64,000 nucleotides of DNA from Billgrantia gudaonensis (GCF_900100195.1 NZ_FNES01000001.1:300356-364355); one strand, 5' to 3'. Shown: positions 47,972 to 58,937, counted from the first letter of the stretch. Notes: generated by a model not told the origin, from the letters alone. Numbers and translations are program-made.

Positions 47972-50643
47972 GCGCCGTTTTCGAGAGCGTGCCACTCGAG
48001 TACGCGCTCCATGGCGTCGAACAGTGCCGCGACCAGGCCATCGACTGCAGCCATGCCCCGCGAGCGCAGACGGGTTTCCAGGGTTTCGGCGATCAACGCC
48101 AGTTCGGGAGCCCCGCAGTAGCGGCAGGCGCCATTGAGGGAATGTACGGCATCGAGCAGCGCTTCCTCGTCGTCACCGGCCAGGGCGTCGCGTATGGCCC
48201 GCTCGCTTTCCGGCAGCGACCGGACCAGCTCCTCCAGCAGTTCGCGAGCCAGGCTTTCGCTGCCGTTGGCCAGTCGCGTGCCCAGCGCCATGTCCACCAC
48301 GTCGAGCGATTCACTGGCGGGAGAGACGCCAGCAGCGACGTCGCTCTCATGGGGTTCGCTGGGCGGCCACCCCGACAAGTGGCGATGCAATAGCGTTTCC
48401 AGCTGGCGGCCGTCTACCGGCTTGATGAGCACGTCCTGCAGGCCGGCATCGCACAGGCGCTGACGGTCCGGTTCCAGGGCATGGGCGGTGACGGCGATCA
48501 CGGGGCAGCGTGACCAGGAGCCTCCCAGGCGTCGCAGGGCTCGGGTGGTTTCGATTCCGTCCATTCCCGGCATGCGAATATCCATCAGTACCAGATCGAA
48601 GTGCTCGCTCTCCGCCAGGGCGAGGGCCTCCTCGCCGCTGGCCGCCTCTGCCACGATCAGGCCGGGACGAGCCAGCATTTCGCGCAGCAGGCGGCGGTTG
48701 CTGGCGTTGTCGTCGACCACCAGCAGTTGCGTGGACTGCGTCACCTGGGCGGGTTGGTTGATGTGATCGACCAGGCGTCGCAGGGCGTCGGCGAGGGGCT
48801 GGCGGGCCAGCGGCTTGCACAGCATTTCGCTGTGCTCGGGAAGGGTGATCTCGGGCAGCTCCAAGGGGCTTGCATTGACCAGCAGCAGCACCGGATGGCG
48901 GCAGGCCGACAGGCGGGCTTGCCACTGTTGCTGGGCTTCCGGCGTCAATGGCGAGGGCAGTGCAGCGACGGCCAGGGTCGGCGGTGGATCGTCAGCGCCG
49001 AGCTGGGATGTCTCGACGACCCTGGCTCCCAAGCCGCTCAACAGGTGGTGCAGTGCGAAGCGGGTCGGTGCATGGGGCTCGAGCAGAGCGATGCGTTCGC
49101 CGGCGAAGAGCCGTTCCGGGGCGGGCATGCCATCGCCCCGGCTCTCCAGCGGTAGGGTGATGGTGAAGGTGCTGCCCTGCCCGGGTTCGCTGTCCACGCG
49201 TATCTCGCCGCCCATCTGCTCGACCAACTGGCGGCTGATGGCCAGCCCTAGCCCCGAACCGCCATATTGCCGGCTATGCCCGGGCGTTGCCTGACGGAAA
49301 GCCTGGAAGAGTTCGCGTTGCTGTTCGGGCGTCAGGCCGATGCCGGTATCGCTGACGCTGATCTGCAGCGTCGTCCGGCCGTCGGTCGTCTGCGCTTCGA
49401 CCATCACTCGCACGATGACTTCGCCGCTTTCGGTGAACTTCAGGGCGTTGTGCACCAGATTGGTGAGCACCTGACGAATGCGCAGCGGGTCGCCGCGCAG
49501 CGAGCGAGGGACGTCGTCATAGACCAGCCCGAGCAGTTCCAGATGCTTCTGGTGGGCGAGCGGTGCCTGCAGTCCCAGCACCTCGTCGACCAGCGTCACC
49601 ATGTCGATGTCGGTGCGTTCCAGCTCCAGTCGACCGGCTTCGAGGCGCGAGAAATCCAGCACGTCGTTGACCAGGGCGAGCAGGTTGTCGCAGGCCACTT
49701 GTACCTGATCGAGCCATTCCCGCTGGCGCGGCTCCAGGCGTGAGCGACCCAGCAGGCGACAGAAACCGACGATGCCGTTGAGTGGCGTGCGGATCTCGTG
49801 GCTCATGCTGGCCAGGAACTCCGACTTGACGCGGCTGGCTTCCAGCGCCCGACGGTGGGCCAGGTCGAGTTCGATGTTCTTGATCTCGATGGTTTCCATC
49901 GACTCCTGCAGCTCGGCAGTGGTCTGCTCGATCTGACGCTGCATATCATCGCGGGACGCTTCCAGGGCCGTTCCCAAGGCGTTGATGCGCCGGGCCAGTC
50001 GGTCGAGTTCGGGCGAGCCCTGTTCGGTGTCGAGGGCAGTATGGTGGCTGCCCTTGGCGAGCCGATGCAGGGCTTCACTGGCGTCCTGCAACCGACCGTC
50101 GAGGCGCCGCCCCAGGGTGGCGCCGATCACGAACAGCAGCAGGCCGATCACCAGCAGGCCCAGACCGGCACTGGCCAGGTGGCGGTAGAAGGCGAGGGTC
50201 AGGCGCCGCGTATCGATGTCCAGCGTCATCCAGCCCGCGGGAGCGGCGTCGCTCCGGTCGGAGGGGGCGGCGAGTGGCAGGATGAGCCGCCAGATGTCAC
50301 CCTCGCTGTCCAGCTGGCGCTGCGTCGCTGAAGGTGGAGTGAAGGGCTCGCTGCGCGAACCCAGCGACAACAGAGCCTTGCCGGCAGTGTCGTGGATGCC
50401 GAGATGCCGGATCTCGTCGAGCTCCAGCAACTGCTGGCCGAGTCTCTCGAGGCGTGCGTCGTCGGCCGCCGCCAAGGCTTCGCCGAAGCGTGGAGCCTGC
50501 AGCTCGGCTGCCGTGGTCAAGCGTTCCTTCAGGGCCGACTTGCGCCACTGGGCATCCTGATGCAGAGCCAGTATCGCCGCCAGCGCCAGTACCGCCAGGG
50601 GCAGGCAGAGAATCCACAGGGCGAGACGGTTGCCGAGCGACAT
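47911..50643 (-). CDS. barA: BarA/GacS-type hybrid sensor histidine kinase
   Basis: 910-residue tripartite kinase. Membrane segments at about 8-27 and 155-176 flank a periplasmic sensor. A HAMP domain follows, then HisKA with the phospho-His282 in [12 protein letters not shown], and HATPase ([25 protein letters not shown]). A degenerate receiver (about 515-630) lacks an obvious phospho-Asp. The true receiver has Asp688 ([13 protein letters not shown]), and the C-terminal Hpt domain has His834 in [11 protein letters not shown]. It would signal to a GacA/UvrY regulator that controls small RNAs, not in this window. Its position beside cysM-rlmD-relA matches Pseudomonas gacS. Confidence 0.93.
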   Translation of the reverse strand: MSLGNRLALWILCLPLAVLALAAILALHQDAQWRKSALKERLTTAAELQAPRFGEALAAADDARLERLGQQLLELDEIRHLGIHDTAGKALLSLGSRSEPFTPPSATQRQLDSEGDIWRLILPLAAPSDRSDAAPAGWMTLDIDTRRLTLAFYRHLASAGLGLLVIGLLLFVIGATLGRRLDGRLQDASEALHRLAKGSHHTALDTEQGSPELDRLARRINALGTALEASRDDMQRQIEQTTAELQESMETIEIKNIELDLAHRRALEASRVKSEFLASMSHEIRTPLNGIVGFCRLLGRSRLEPRQREWLDQVQVACDNLLALVNDVLDFSRLEAGRLELERTDIDMVTLVDEVLGLQAPLAHQKHLELLGLVYDDVPRSLRGDPLRIRQVLTNLVHNALKFTESGEVIVRVMVEAQTTDGRTTLQISVSDTGIGLTPEQQRELFQAFRQATPGHSRQYGGSGLGLAISRQLVEQMGGEIRVDSEPGQGSTFTITLPLESRGDGMPAPERLFAGERIALLEPHAPTRFALHHLLSGLGARVVETSQLGADDPPPTLAVAALPSPLTPEAQQQWQARLSACRHPVLLLVNASPLELPEITLPEHSEMLCKPLARQPLADALRRLVDHINQPAQVTQSTQLLVVDDNASNRRLLREMLARPGLIVAEAASGEEALALAESEHFDLVLMDIRMPGMDGIETTRALRRLGGSWSRCPVIAVTAHALEPDRQRLCDAGLQDVLIKPVDGRQLETLLHRHLSGWPPSEPHESDVAAGVSPASESLDVVDMALGTRLANGSESLARELLEELVRSLPESERAIRDALAGDDEEALLDAVHSLNGACRYCGAPELALIAETLETRLRSRGMAAVDGLVAALFDAMERVLEWHALENGAQPSSTTMASANSASSESDR

Positions 50644-50704
50644 CGCTGCTTCCTCGGTCGGGGCGTGGGTGACCAGCCCAGTATGCCACAGCCAAGCGGC
50701 TAGC

Positions 50705-50734
50705 CTGTCCAGTGGCTGGCCCCACGGATATAAT
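50705..50734 (+). promoter_or_regulatory. Predicted promoter of cysM
   Basis: A consensus -10 TATAAT (50729-50734) is preceded by CTGTCC (50705-50710) with an 18-bp spacer. The start would be about 25 bp upstream of the cysM ATG, and the promoter lies within the 122-bp gap divergent from barA. Confidence 0.5.
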
Positions 50735-50765
50735 GAAGAGATGACCTTTTCTTAAGGACGGTTGC

Positions 50766-51662
50766 ATGTCTTTCCCCACCATCGAGACAGTCATCGGCCA
50801 TACGCCGCTGGTGCAGCTCAAGCGCATTTCGGCCGGTCGCGGCAATACGCTGCTGGCCAAGCTGGAGGGCAACAATCCCGCGGGGTCGGTGAAGGATCGA
50901 CCGGCGCTCTCCATGCTCGAGCAGGCAGAGGCGCGCGGTGACATCACGCCTGGCGATACCCTGGTGGAGGCGACCTCCGGCAATACCGGGATTGCACTTG
51001 CCATGGCCGCGGCCATCAAGGGCTACCGCATGGTGTTGATCATGCCCGAGAGCGCCTCCAGCGAACGCAAGCAAGCCATGGCGGCCTACGGGGCGCAGCT
51101 GGTCAGCGTCAGCAAGGAGGGCGGCATGGAGGAGGCGCGCGACCTTGCCGAGGCGATGATCGCTCGCGGCGATGGCAAGCGTCTCGATCAGTTCGCCAAC
51201 CCCGACAATCCGCTGGCCCACTACCAGGGTACCGGTCCGGAGATATGGGAGCAGACCCAGGGCCGTGTCACCCACTTCGTCAGTTCCATGGGCACCACCG
51301 GTACCATCATGGGCGTGTCGCGCTATCTCAAGGAACGCAACTCTGCGGTCGAGATCGTCGGCCTGCAGCCGGAGGATGGCGCCAGCATTGCCGGCATCCG
51401 CCGCTGGCCCGAGGCCTACCTGCCGCGCATCTACGACAGCAGCCGCGTCGACCGGGTGCTCGACATCGGCCAGCACGAGGCCGAAGAGCAGATGCGTCGC
51501 CTGGCCCGAGAGGAGGGCATCCTGGCCGGGGTCTCTTCCGGCGGCGCCCTGGCCGGTGCGCTGCGCGTCGCCGAGACGGTCGAGGATGCGGTGATCGTGT
51601 TCATCGTCTGCGACCGTGGCGACCGCTATCTCTCCACCGGCCTGTTCGCCCCGGAGGCCTGA
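50766..51662 (+). CDS. cysM: O-acetylserine sulfhydrylase B (cysteine synthase)
   Basis: 298-residue PLP enzyme making cysteine from O-acetylserine and sulfide or thiosulfate. The PLP lysine is K43 in NNPAGSVKDRPA, the substrate loop EATSGNTGIALA, and the phosphate loop SSMGTTGTIMGVSRYLKE. SVKDRPA and the short length favour CysM over CysK. It is the first of cysM-rlmD-relA-mazG-ppc, each gene touching or overlapping the next. Confidence 0.93.
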   Translation: MSFPTIETVIGHTPLVQLKRISAGRGNTLLAKLEGNNPAGSVKDRPALSMLEQAEARGDITPGDTLVEATSGNTGIALAMAAAIKGYRMVLIMPESASSERKQAMAAYGAQLVSVSKEGGMEEARDLAEAMIARGDGKRLDQFANPDNPLAHYQGTGPEIWEQTQGRVTHFVSSMGTTGTIMGVSRYLKERNSAVEIVGLQPEDGASIAGIRRWPEAYLPRIYDSSRVDRVLDIGQHEAEEQMRRLAREEGILAGVSSGGALAGALRVAETVEDAVIVFIVCDRGDRYLSTGLFAPEA

Positions 51663-51663
51663 C

Positions 51664-53082
51664 ATGGCCATGCTGGGCAAGCGCCGTCCGAATCGTCGGC
51701 GCAGCGGAGTCTCGGGGCTTCAGCGTCAAGCGACGCCACCGCCGGTAGTCGGCGAAGACGCTACCGCGCCGGTCATCGAACGCCTGGCTCACGATGGGCG
51801 CGGGGTGGCCCATGCCGCGGATGGCAAGACGCTGTTCGTCGCGGGTGCCTTGCCCGGCGAGCGTGTCGAGGCGGCCGTGCATCGCGCTCGCAAGCGCTAC
51901 GACGAGGGCCATGTCCGCACCGTGCTCGAAGCCTCGCCCCAACGCGTTGCGCCTCCCTGCGCGCACTATGCGCGCTGCGGTGGCTGCGACCTTCAGCATC
52001 TGTCGCTGACCGGTCAGCGCACGCACAAGCAGGCGGTGCTCGTCGACCTGCTGGCGCGCGAAGGCATCGAACTCGCCGAGCCGCCTCTACTCTTGGCCGA
52101 GCCGGACACCGCCTATCGGCGGCGCGCCCGGCTCGGCGTCAAGGTGGACGGCGAAGGTCGGCTGCACCTGGGGTTTCGCGAGCGCCACGCCAACCGCCTG
52201 GTGGACATCGGCGCCTGCCCCGTTCTGGTGCCGCGGCTCGCGGCGTTGCTCGGCCCTCTTCGCCAGTCGCTCGAGCGTCTCGAGGCGCCGCGGTGCGTCG
52301 GCCATGTGGAACTGCTCGACAGCGATGGCGGTGCGGCGGTGGTCGTTCGTCAATTGCGCGAGTCGCCGGCTGACCGCGAACGCTGGCAAGCCTTTGGCGA
52401 GGCCCATGGCGTAGCGGTGGGCCACTGGCTGGGGCGTGAGAGTCCCGAGTTCGCCTGGTTGACGCCGCCGCCGTCGCTGCACTACGTGCTGCCCGGGGGC
52501 CCGGGGGATGCACCATTGCGACTGCGTTTCGCCCCGGGGGATTTCGTGCAGGTCAATGCTGCGGTGAATCGTCGCCTGGTGGCAACGGTACGCGATTGGC
52601 TAGCCGTGCCTGCCGGGCGGACGGTGCTCGATCTCTATGCCGGCATTGGCAACTTCAGCTTGCCGTTGGCCGCCGACGGTGCCCGAGTCACGGCCATCGA
52701 GGGGCACCCGGCGATGGTGAGTCGTCTGGCCGACAATGCCCGCGACAACGCCCTGACGCTGACCGCCGAGCAAGCCGACCTGGGTGATATTGCCGCAGTA
52801 TCGGCGTTGCTCGAGACGCATGCGCCACGGGCCGTTCTGCTCGATCCGCCACGCGAGGGCGCCGAGGCCGTGTGCCGGGCGCTGACGGCGCGCCCCGTGC
52901 CGGTCGTGGCCTACATCGCCTGCGATCCGGCAACGCTGGCTCGCGATGCGGCACGCCTCGTGCATGGTGGATACCGTATCGCGCGTGCGGCGGTGGCCGA
53001 CATGTTCGTGCACACCTCGCACCTGGAATCCGTGCTGCTGTTCGAGCACCCCGAGCGGCAGCCGTTATCGCAAGGAACCTGA
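51664..53082 (+). CDS. rlmD: 23S rRNA (uracil-1939) methyltransferase RlmD
   Basis: 472-residue SAM and 4Fe-4S enzyme. The N-terminal TRAM domain is followed by the cluster motif PPCAHYARCGGCDLQH. The methyltransferase domain has LDLYAGIGNFSLPLA and the catalytic cysteine in YIACDPATLARD. The ATG at 51664 lies one base after cysM's stop. In-frame codons earlier fall inside cysM. Confidence 0.95.
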   Translation: MAMLGKRRPNRRRSGVSGLQRQATPPPVVGEDATAPVIERLAHDGRGVAHAADGKTLFVAGALPGERVEAAVHRARKRYDEGHVRTVLEASPQRVAPPCAHYARCGGCDLQHLSLTGQRTHKQAVLVDLLAREGIELAEPPLLLAEPDTAYRRRARLGVKVDGEGRLHLGFRERHANRLVDIGACPVLVPRLAALLGPLRQSLERLEAPRCVGHVELLDSDGGAAVVVRQLRESPADRERWQAFGEAHGVAVGHWLGRESPEFAWLTPPPSLHYVLPGGPGDAPLRLRFAPGDFVQVNAAVNRRLVATVRDWLAVPAGRTVLDLYAGIGNFSLPLAADGARVTAIEGHPAMVSRLADNARDNALTLTAEQADLGDIAAVSALLETHAPRAVLLDPPREGAEAVCRALTARPVPVVAYIACDPATLARDAARLVHGGYRIARAAVADMFVHTSHLESVLLFEHPERQPLSQGT

Positions 53083-53086
53083 CGAC

Positions 53087-55363
53087 ATGGTCAAAGTGCG
53101 CGACGATCAGCCGCTCACGTCGAGCGGCGAGGTCGATATCGACCACTGGCTCGCCCGCCTGGAAGAAGACGTCAAGCTGCGGGATCGCGAGGAGCTGCGC
53201 CAGGCCTGCGAACTGGCCTTGCGTCTCGCCCGTGAGGCCGAGAAGCCCCACAAGCCGTGGCTGCCCGCCGAGACCAGCTATCGCATGGGCCTGGAGATGG
53301 CCGACATTCTCGGTGAGCTCAAGCTCGATCAGCCGGCGCTGGAGGCCGCGGTGCTATACCGTGCGGTGCGAGAGGGGCTGCTGTCGCTCGAGGCGGTGAC
53401 CAAGCGTTTCGGACGCGAGGTGGCCGGCTTGATCGACGGCGTGCTGCAGATGGCCGCCATCAGCAACGGTCAGACACCCAGCCAAGGCCTGATACAGCAC
53501 GATCAGCAGGACAACCTGCGCAAGATGCTGGTCAACATGATCGATGACGTACGGGTGGCGCTGATCAAGATCGCCGAACGTACCTGTGCCTTGCGCCAGG
53601 TGAAGGATGCTCCGCGAGAGAAGCAGCAGCACGTTGCCCGTGAGGTGTTCGACATCTACGCTCCCTTGGCGCATCGCCTGGGGATCGGCCAGATCAAGTG
53701 GGAACTCGAAGACCTCTCCTTCCGCTATCTCCACGAGGAGGAGTACAAGACCATTGCCCGGCAGCTGGCCGAGAAGCGCGTCGACCGCGACCGCTACATC
53801 CATGACGTCGTCGAGACCCTTCAGGGGATGCTGAGCGCCCAGGGCATATCGCACTTCGACGTCAATGGCCGTGCCAAGCACATCTATTCGATCTGGCGCA
53901 AGATGAAGCGCAAGCGCATCGACTTCTCCCAGGTCAACGACGTGCGGGCGGTGCGCATCCTGGTGCCCGAGGTGACCGACTGCTATACCGTGCTGGGGCT
54001 CGTTCACTCGCGCTGGCATCACGTGCCCAACGAGTTCGACGACTACATCGCCAACCCCAAGAAGAACGGCTATCAGTCGTTGCACACGGCGGTGCTCGGC
54101 CCCGAGAACAAGGTGCTGGAGATACAGATTCGTACCTTCGCCATGCACGAAGAGGCAGAGCTGGGCGTGTGCGCCCACTGGCGTTACAAGGGGCACGACA
54201 CCAAGGCCAAGAGCTCCAGCTACGAGGAGAAGATCGCCTGGCTGCGCCAGGTGCTCGAATGGCAGGAGGAAGTCGGCGACTTCGGCGACCTGCGCGAAGG
54301 GCTCTCCAGCGACGTGGCGCCGGACCGCATCTACGTCTTCACTCCCGATGGCCACGTCATCGACATGCCGCGCATCGCCACGCCCATCGATTTCGCCTAC
54401 CGCGTGCATACCGAGGTGGGGCACCGTTGCCGCGGCGCCAAGGTCAACGGTCGTATCGTACCGCTCACCTATCGCCTCAAGACCGGTCAACAGGTGGAAA
54501 TCCTCACGGCCACCAAGGGCGGCCCCAGCCGTGACTGGCTCAATCCCAACCTCGGCTACGTGCGTACGTCCCGGGCTCGCGCCAAGATCCAGGCGTGGTT
54601 CAAGCACCAGGCGCGCGAGCAGAATCTGGAAGAGGGCAAGTCACTGTTCGAGCGCGAGATGAAGCGTCTCGACGTCGAGGACATGGATCTCGAAACCTTG
54701 GCGCGCAAGGTCAACTATGCTACCGCCGACGACATGTATGCGGCGCTGGGTGCCGGCGACCTGCGCGTCGGTCAGGTGTTGCACCAGGCCCAGCAGCTGT
54801 TCGGCGAGAGCGACGATCAGGAGCAACTCGACCGCCTGCTGGCCAAGCCGCGCCGCGATCAGTCCAAGGGTGGGACCAGCGATATCACCGTGCTGGGCGT
54901 GGGCAATCTCAAGACCAGCATGGCCAACTGCTGCCACCCGGTGCCGGGGGATGCCATCGTCGGCTTCATCACCCAGGGCCGCGGCGTGACGGTGCATCGC
55001 CAGGATTGCCCCAACATTCTGCAACTGCGCGTCGACGAACCGCAGCGCATCATCGAGGTGGAATGGGGCGAACGCGCGCTCACCCAGTATCCGGTGGATG
55101 TCGAGATCCAGGCCTGGGATCGCTCCGGCCTGTTGCGCGACGTGACCGGCGTGCTCAGCCATGATCGGGTCAATGTCCTGTCGGTGAATACCTTGACCGA
55201 TACTCGCGACGGCATCGCGAGAATGCGCATCACCGTGGAGGTCGACGGCCTGGAAACCCTCGGGCGCTTGTTCTCGCGCATTCAGCAACTGCCCAACGTG
55301 ATCGACGTCAAGCGCCTGAGAAGCGGTGCCAAGGGCGGCAAGCACAAGAGGAAGAAGGCATGA
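53087..55363 (+). CDS. relA: GTP pyrophosphokinase RelA
   Basis: 758-residue ribosome-associated (p)ppGpp synthetase of the stringent response. The N-terminal hydrolase domain is degenerate, with no HD pair where active SpoT has one. The synthetase motif is NEFDDYIANPKKNGYQSLHTAV: the acidic ExDD signature of monofunctional RelA, not the RxKD of bifunctional enzymes. TGS (RIYVFTPDGHVIDMP), zinc-finger (MANCCHPVPGD) and ACT domains follow. It overlaps mazG by four bases. Confidence 0.97.
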   Translation: MVKVRDDQPLTSSGEVDIDHWLARLEEDVKLRDREELRQACELALRLAREAEKPHKPWLPAETSYRMGLEMADILGELKLDQPALEAAVLYRAVREGLLSLEAVTKRFGREVAGLIDGVLQMAAISNGQTPSQGLIQHDQQDNLRKMLVNMIDDVRVALIKIAERTCALRQVKDAPREKQQHVAREVFDIYAPLAHRLGIGQIKWELEDLSFRYLHEEEYKTIARQLAEKRVDRDRYIHDVVETLQGMLSAQGISHFDVNGRAKHIYSIWRKMKRKRIDFSQVNDVRAVRILVPEVTDCYTVLGLVHSRWHHVPNEFDDYIANPKKNGYQSLHTAVLGPENKVLEIQIRTFAMHEEAELGVCAHWRYKGHDTKAKSSSYEEKIAWLRQVLEWQEEVGDFGDLREGLSSDVAPDRIYVFTPDGHVIDMPRIATPIDFAYRVHTEVGHRCRGAKVNGRIVPLTYRLKTGQQVEILTATKGGPSRDWLNPNLGYVRTSRARAKIQAWFKHQAREQNLEEGKSLFEREMKRLDVEDMDLETLARKVNYATADDMYAALGAGDLRVGQVLHQAQQLFGESDDQEQLDRLLAKPRRDQSKGGTSDITVLGVGNLKTSMANCCHPVPGDAIVGFITQGRGVTVHRQDCPNILQLRVDEPQRIIEVEWGERALTQYPVDVEIQAWDRSGLLRDVTGVLSHDRVNVLSVNTLTDTRDGIARMRITVEVDGLETLGRLFSRIQQLPNVIDVKRLRSGAKGGKHKRKKA

Positions 55364-56256
55364 GCGAGATACGTCACGACCTGCGGGACCTGCTGACTCT
55401 GATGGCAGTGCTGCGCGACCCCGAGCAGGGCTGTCCCTGGGACCTCGAACAGGACTGGAACTCCATCGTGCCGCATACCCTCGAGGAAGCCTACGAGGTG
55501 GCCGATGCCATCGAACGCGAGGCCTTCGACGAGCTGCCCGGCGAACTCGGCGACCTGCTTTTCCAGGTGGTCTACTACAGCCAGTTCGGCCGCGAGGAGG
55601 GGCGTTTCGACTTCCATGACGTGGTGGATGCGTTGACGGTGAAGATGTTGCGTCGTCATCCCCACGTCTTCCCCGACGGTACCCTGGCTTCGCGTCGCCC
55701 GCCCGGCGTGTCCGCCGAGCAGGTCGAAACCCGTCAGGTTCATTCGCGCTGGGAGGCGCTCAAGGCCGAGGAGCGAGCCGAACGGACCGGCGAAGCCTCC
55801 GACGACTCGCGGCAGGCGAGCGGCACGGCCTCGGTGCTGGATGATGTGCCGCTCACTTTGCCGGCGCTGTCGCGGGCCGCCAAGCTGTCCAAGCGCGCCG
55901 CTCGGGTCGGTTTCGACTGGCCCGATACCCGGGGGGTGATCGCCAAGATTCGCGAGGAGCTCGATGAGGTGGAGGAAGCGCTCGCCGATGGCGACAGTGC
56001 CCACGCCGCCGAGGAGGTGGGCGACCTGCTGTTTGCCGTTGCCAACCTGGCCCGATCTCTCGAGGCCGACCCCGAACAACGCTTGCGTGCCACCAATGCC
56101 AAGTTCGAGCGGCGTTTTCGCCACGTGGAAGCCACCCTCACCGAACGTGGCGTACGGCTCCAGGACGCCGACCTGAACACCCTGGAAAGGCATTGGCAGC
56201 GGGCCAAACGACATGACACCCCGACAGCGACACCCTTGCGAGGAGAACGGCCATGA
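55360..56256 (+). CDS. mazG: Nucleoside triphosphate pyrophosphohydrolase MazG
   Basis: 298-residue all-alpha NTP pyrophosphatase with two MazG domains: CPWDLEQDWNSIVPHTLEEAYEVADAIE...ELPGELGDLLFQVVYYSQF and EELDEVEEALADGD...EEVGDLLFAVANLAR. A polar linker (about 130-165) makes it longer than the 263-residue E. coli protein. In E. coli MazG moderates ppGpp-related responses, and the gene overlaps relA here as it commonly does. Confidence 0.94.
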   Translation: MSEIRHDLRDLLTLMAVLRDPEQGCPWDLEQDWNSIVPHTLEEAYEVADAIEREAFDELPGELGDLLFQVVYYSQFGREEGRFDFHDVVDALTVKMLRRHPHVFPDGTLASRRPPGVSAEQVETRQVHSRWEALKAEERAERTGEASDDSRQASGTASVLDDVPLTLPALSRAAKLSKRAARVGFDWPDTRGVIAKIREELDEVEEALADGDSAHAAEEVGDLLFAVANLARSLEADPEQRLRATNAKFERRFRHVEATLTERGVRLQDADLNTLERHWQRAKRHDTPTATPLRGERP

Positions 56257-58901
56257 GCGACGACCTGCACGAATCGCTGCGCGACAACGTGCGCATTCTG
56301 GGCGATGGGCTGGGACGCACCATTGCCGATGACCTGGGCTCCGGTTTCGTCGATCGTATCGAGACCATTCGCGGACTGGCCAAACAGGGCCGCCAGGGAG
56401 ATGTCCAGAGCAGCCGTGAACTGATCGACTACCTGCGCAAGCTGCCCGACCGCGACCTTCTGCCGGTGACCCGCGCCTTCAACCAGTTCCTCAATCTGGC
56501 CAACATCGCCGAACAGCACTACCGCGCTCGCTTCCGCCGCGTGGAGGATTACAAGCCGGGCAGTCAGCCGGTGCTCGGCGAGCTGCTCGAGCGCGTGCGC
56601 CGCGCAGGCCATGCGCCGCGCAAGCTGGTCGAAACGCTGGCCTCCATGCGCGTCGAACTGGTCCTCACCGCCCACCCCACCGAGGTCATTCGGCGGACCC
56701 TGATCCAGAAGTACGATGCCATCGACGACTGCCTGTCGGTCATCGAGTCGTCCGCCGACTATCCGGAGCGGGCCAGCCGCGCCCGCGGGCGCTTGGAAGA
56801 ACTGATCAGCCAGGCCTGGCACACCGACGAGATCCGTCACGAACGTCCCACCCCGGTGGACGAGGCCAAGTGGGGCTTTGCGGTGATCGAGAACTCCCTG
56901 TGGCAGGCGGTACCGGCCTTCCATCGCGATCTCGACAACCTGCTGCTGGAAACCGCTGGCGAACGTCTGCCCCTGGATGCCTCGCCGATCGTCTTCGCCT
57001 CCTGGATGGGCGGCGACCGTGACGGCAATCCCAACGTCACCGCACGGGTCACCCGGGAAGTGCTGCTGCTGGGGCGCTGGATGGCGGCCGATCTCTATCT
57101 GCGCGACCTCGACCAGCTCAAGGCCGAACTGTCCATGTGGAAGGCCAACAGTGCGCTCAAGGCCGAGGTGGGCGATGTCGCCGAGCCCTATCGGGAGCTG
57201 CTCAAGCGGCTGCTGAGCCGTGTCGAAGCAACTCGTGACTGGGCCAAGGCCGAACTCGACGGCAACAGCTTCGAAGGCGGTCCGATCATCGAGACCCGCG
57301 ATCAGCTGTATGCGCCGCTGCTGGCCTGCTACCGCTCGCTGTGCGACGTGGGCCTGGACACCATCGCCAACGGCGTGCTGCTCGATACCCTGCGTCGCGT
57401 GGCGGTGTTCGGAGTGAGTCTGACCAAGCTCGACATCCGCCAGGAAGCGAGTCGCCACGCCCAGGTGATGGACGAACTCACCGATACCCTGGCTCTCGGC
57501 CACTACCGCGACTGGAGCGAGGAGCAGCGCCAGGCCTTCCTGCTCTCCGAGTTGGAGTCGCGTCGTCCGCTGATTCCGCGACGCTGGGAGTGCTCGGCAG
57601 AGACGCGTGAGGTGCTCGATACTTTCCGTGTCATCGCCAGCGAGCATCGTGAAGCGCTCGGCACCTACGTGATTTCCATGGCTGCGCAGCCCTCCGACGT
57701 ACTCACCGTGGCGCTGCTGATGAAGGAAGTGGGTGGCGGGGTGACGCTGCCCATCGCGCCGCTCTTCGAAACCCTGGACGATCTCAATCGCGCTCCCGAC
57801 GTCATCGACCGGCTGCTGTCGTTGCCCGGCTATCGTTCGCTCGCCGGCGACCGCCAGGAAGTGATGATCGGCTACTCCGACTCGGCCAAGGATGCCGGCC
57901 AGCTCGCCGCCGCCTGGGCACAGTACCGCGCGCAGGAGCGTCTCGTACTGGTATGTCGCCAGTACGACGTGTCACTGACCCTATTCCACGGCCGTGGAGG
58001 GGCCGTTGGGCGCGGCGGCGGACCGGCTCACGCGGCCATTCTGTCTCAGCCGCCGGGCTCGGTGGACGGCAGTCTGCGGGTCACCGAACAGGGCGAGATG
58101 ATTCGCTTCAAGTTCGGCCAGCCCGACATCGCCCTGCGCTCCATGGAGATCTATGCCTGCGCCGTGCTGGAGGCGACCCTACTGCCGCCGCCTGCCCCGG
58201 AGCCGCACTGGCGCGATGAGATGGATCGTCTGGCCGAGATCGCCCACCGGGCTTACGTGGGCGTGGTGCGTGAGGATCCAGACTTCGTGCCCTACTTTCG
58301 TGCCGTCACGCCGGAAGGCGCGTTGGGGCGGCTGCCGCTGGGGTCGCGGCCTACCAAGCGTCGCCAGGACGGCGGAGTGGAAACGTTGCGCGCCATTCCC
58401 TGGATCTTCGCCTGGACGCAGATCCGCCTGATGCTGCCGGCCTGGCTGGGTAGCGGAGAGGCCTTCGCCACGCGTGTCGCCGAGGAGGGCGGACTCGAGG
58501 TTCTGCGCGAGATGCGCGACCGCTGGCCCTTCTTCGGGACCTATCTGGATATGCTCGAGATGCTGTTGGCCAAGGCCGACGTGGGTATCGCCACCTACTA
58601 CGAGCGGCGTCTGGTCGACGAGCCGGCTCTGAAGGCGCTGGGCGAAGCGCTGCGCGAGCGGTTCACGCGTCTGGAAGGGGTGGTGCTGGAGATTCTCGAC
58701 CAGGACGTGCTGCTGGAGCAGACGCCGCTGATTCGTCAGGCCATCGAGGTGCGCAATCCCTACATCGACCCGCTCCACGGGCTGCAGGCAGAGCTGTTGC
58801 AGCGCAACCGCGATGCCGACGGCGCCATCAGCGGCGAGCTGACGCGGGCGCTGATGGTGACCATGGCGGGGATCGCAGCGGGGCTGCGCAATACCGGCTG
58901 A
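56253..58901 (+). CDS. ppc: Phosphoenolpyruvate carboxylase
   Basis: 882-residue anaplerotic enzyme that carboxylates PEP to oxaloacetate. The catalytic His is in LTAHPTEVIRRT. Further motifs are WMGGDRDGNPNVT, FHGRGGAVGRGGGPAHAAILSQPPG, and the C-terminal end GLRNTG. The ATG overlaps the mazG stop, so a central carbon gene is translationally joined to the stringent-response pair. A hairpin follows. Confidence 0.97.
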   Translation: MSDDLHESLRDNVRILGDGLGRTIADDLGSGFVDRIETIRGLAKQGRQGDVQSSRELIDYLRKLPDRDLLPVTRAFNQFLNLANIAEQHYRARFRRVEDYKPGSQPVLGELLERVRRAGHAPRKLVETLASMRVELVLTAHPTEVIRRTLIQKYDAIDDCLSVIESSADYPERASRARGRLEELISQAWHTDEIRHERPTPVDEAKWGFAVIENSLWQAVPAFHRDLDNLLLETAGERLPLDASPIVFASWMGGDRDGNPNVTARVTREVLLLGRWMAADLYLRDLDQLKAELSMWKANSALKAEVGDVAEPYRELLKRLLSRVEATRDWAKAELDGNSFEGGPIIETRDQLYAPLLACYRSLCDVGLDTIANGVLLDTLRRVAVFGVSLTKLDIRQEASRHAQVMDELTDTLALGHYRDWSEEQRQAFLLSELESRRPLIPRRWECSAETREVLDTFRVIASEHREALGTYVISMAAQPSDVLTVALLMKEVGGGVTLPIAPLFETLDDLNRAPDVIDRLLSLPGYRSLAGDRQEVMIGYSDSAKDAGQLAAAWAQYRAQERLVLVCRQYDVSLTLFHGRGGAVGRGGGPAHAAILSQPPGSVDGSLRVTEQGEMIRFKFGQPDIALRSMEIYACAVLEATLLPPPAPEPHWRDEMDRLAEIAHRAYVGVVREDPDFVPYFRAVTPEGALGRLPLGSRPTKRRQDGGVETLRAIPWIFAWTQIRLMLPAWLGSGEAFATRVAEEGGLEVLREMRDRWPFFGTYLDMLEMLLAKADVGIATYYERRLVDEPALKALGEALRERFTRLEGVVLEILDQDVLLEQTPLIRQAIEVRNPYIDPLHGLQAELLQRNRDADGAISGELTRALMVTMAGIAAGLRNTG

Positions 58902-58937
58902 GCCTGCAAGGAAGAAGCAAGGAGACACACGAGATGA

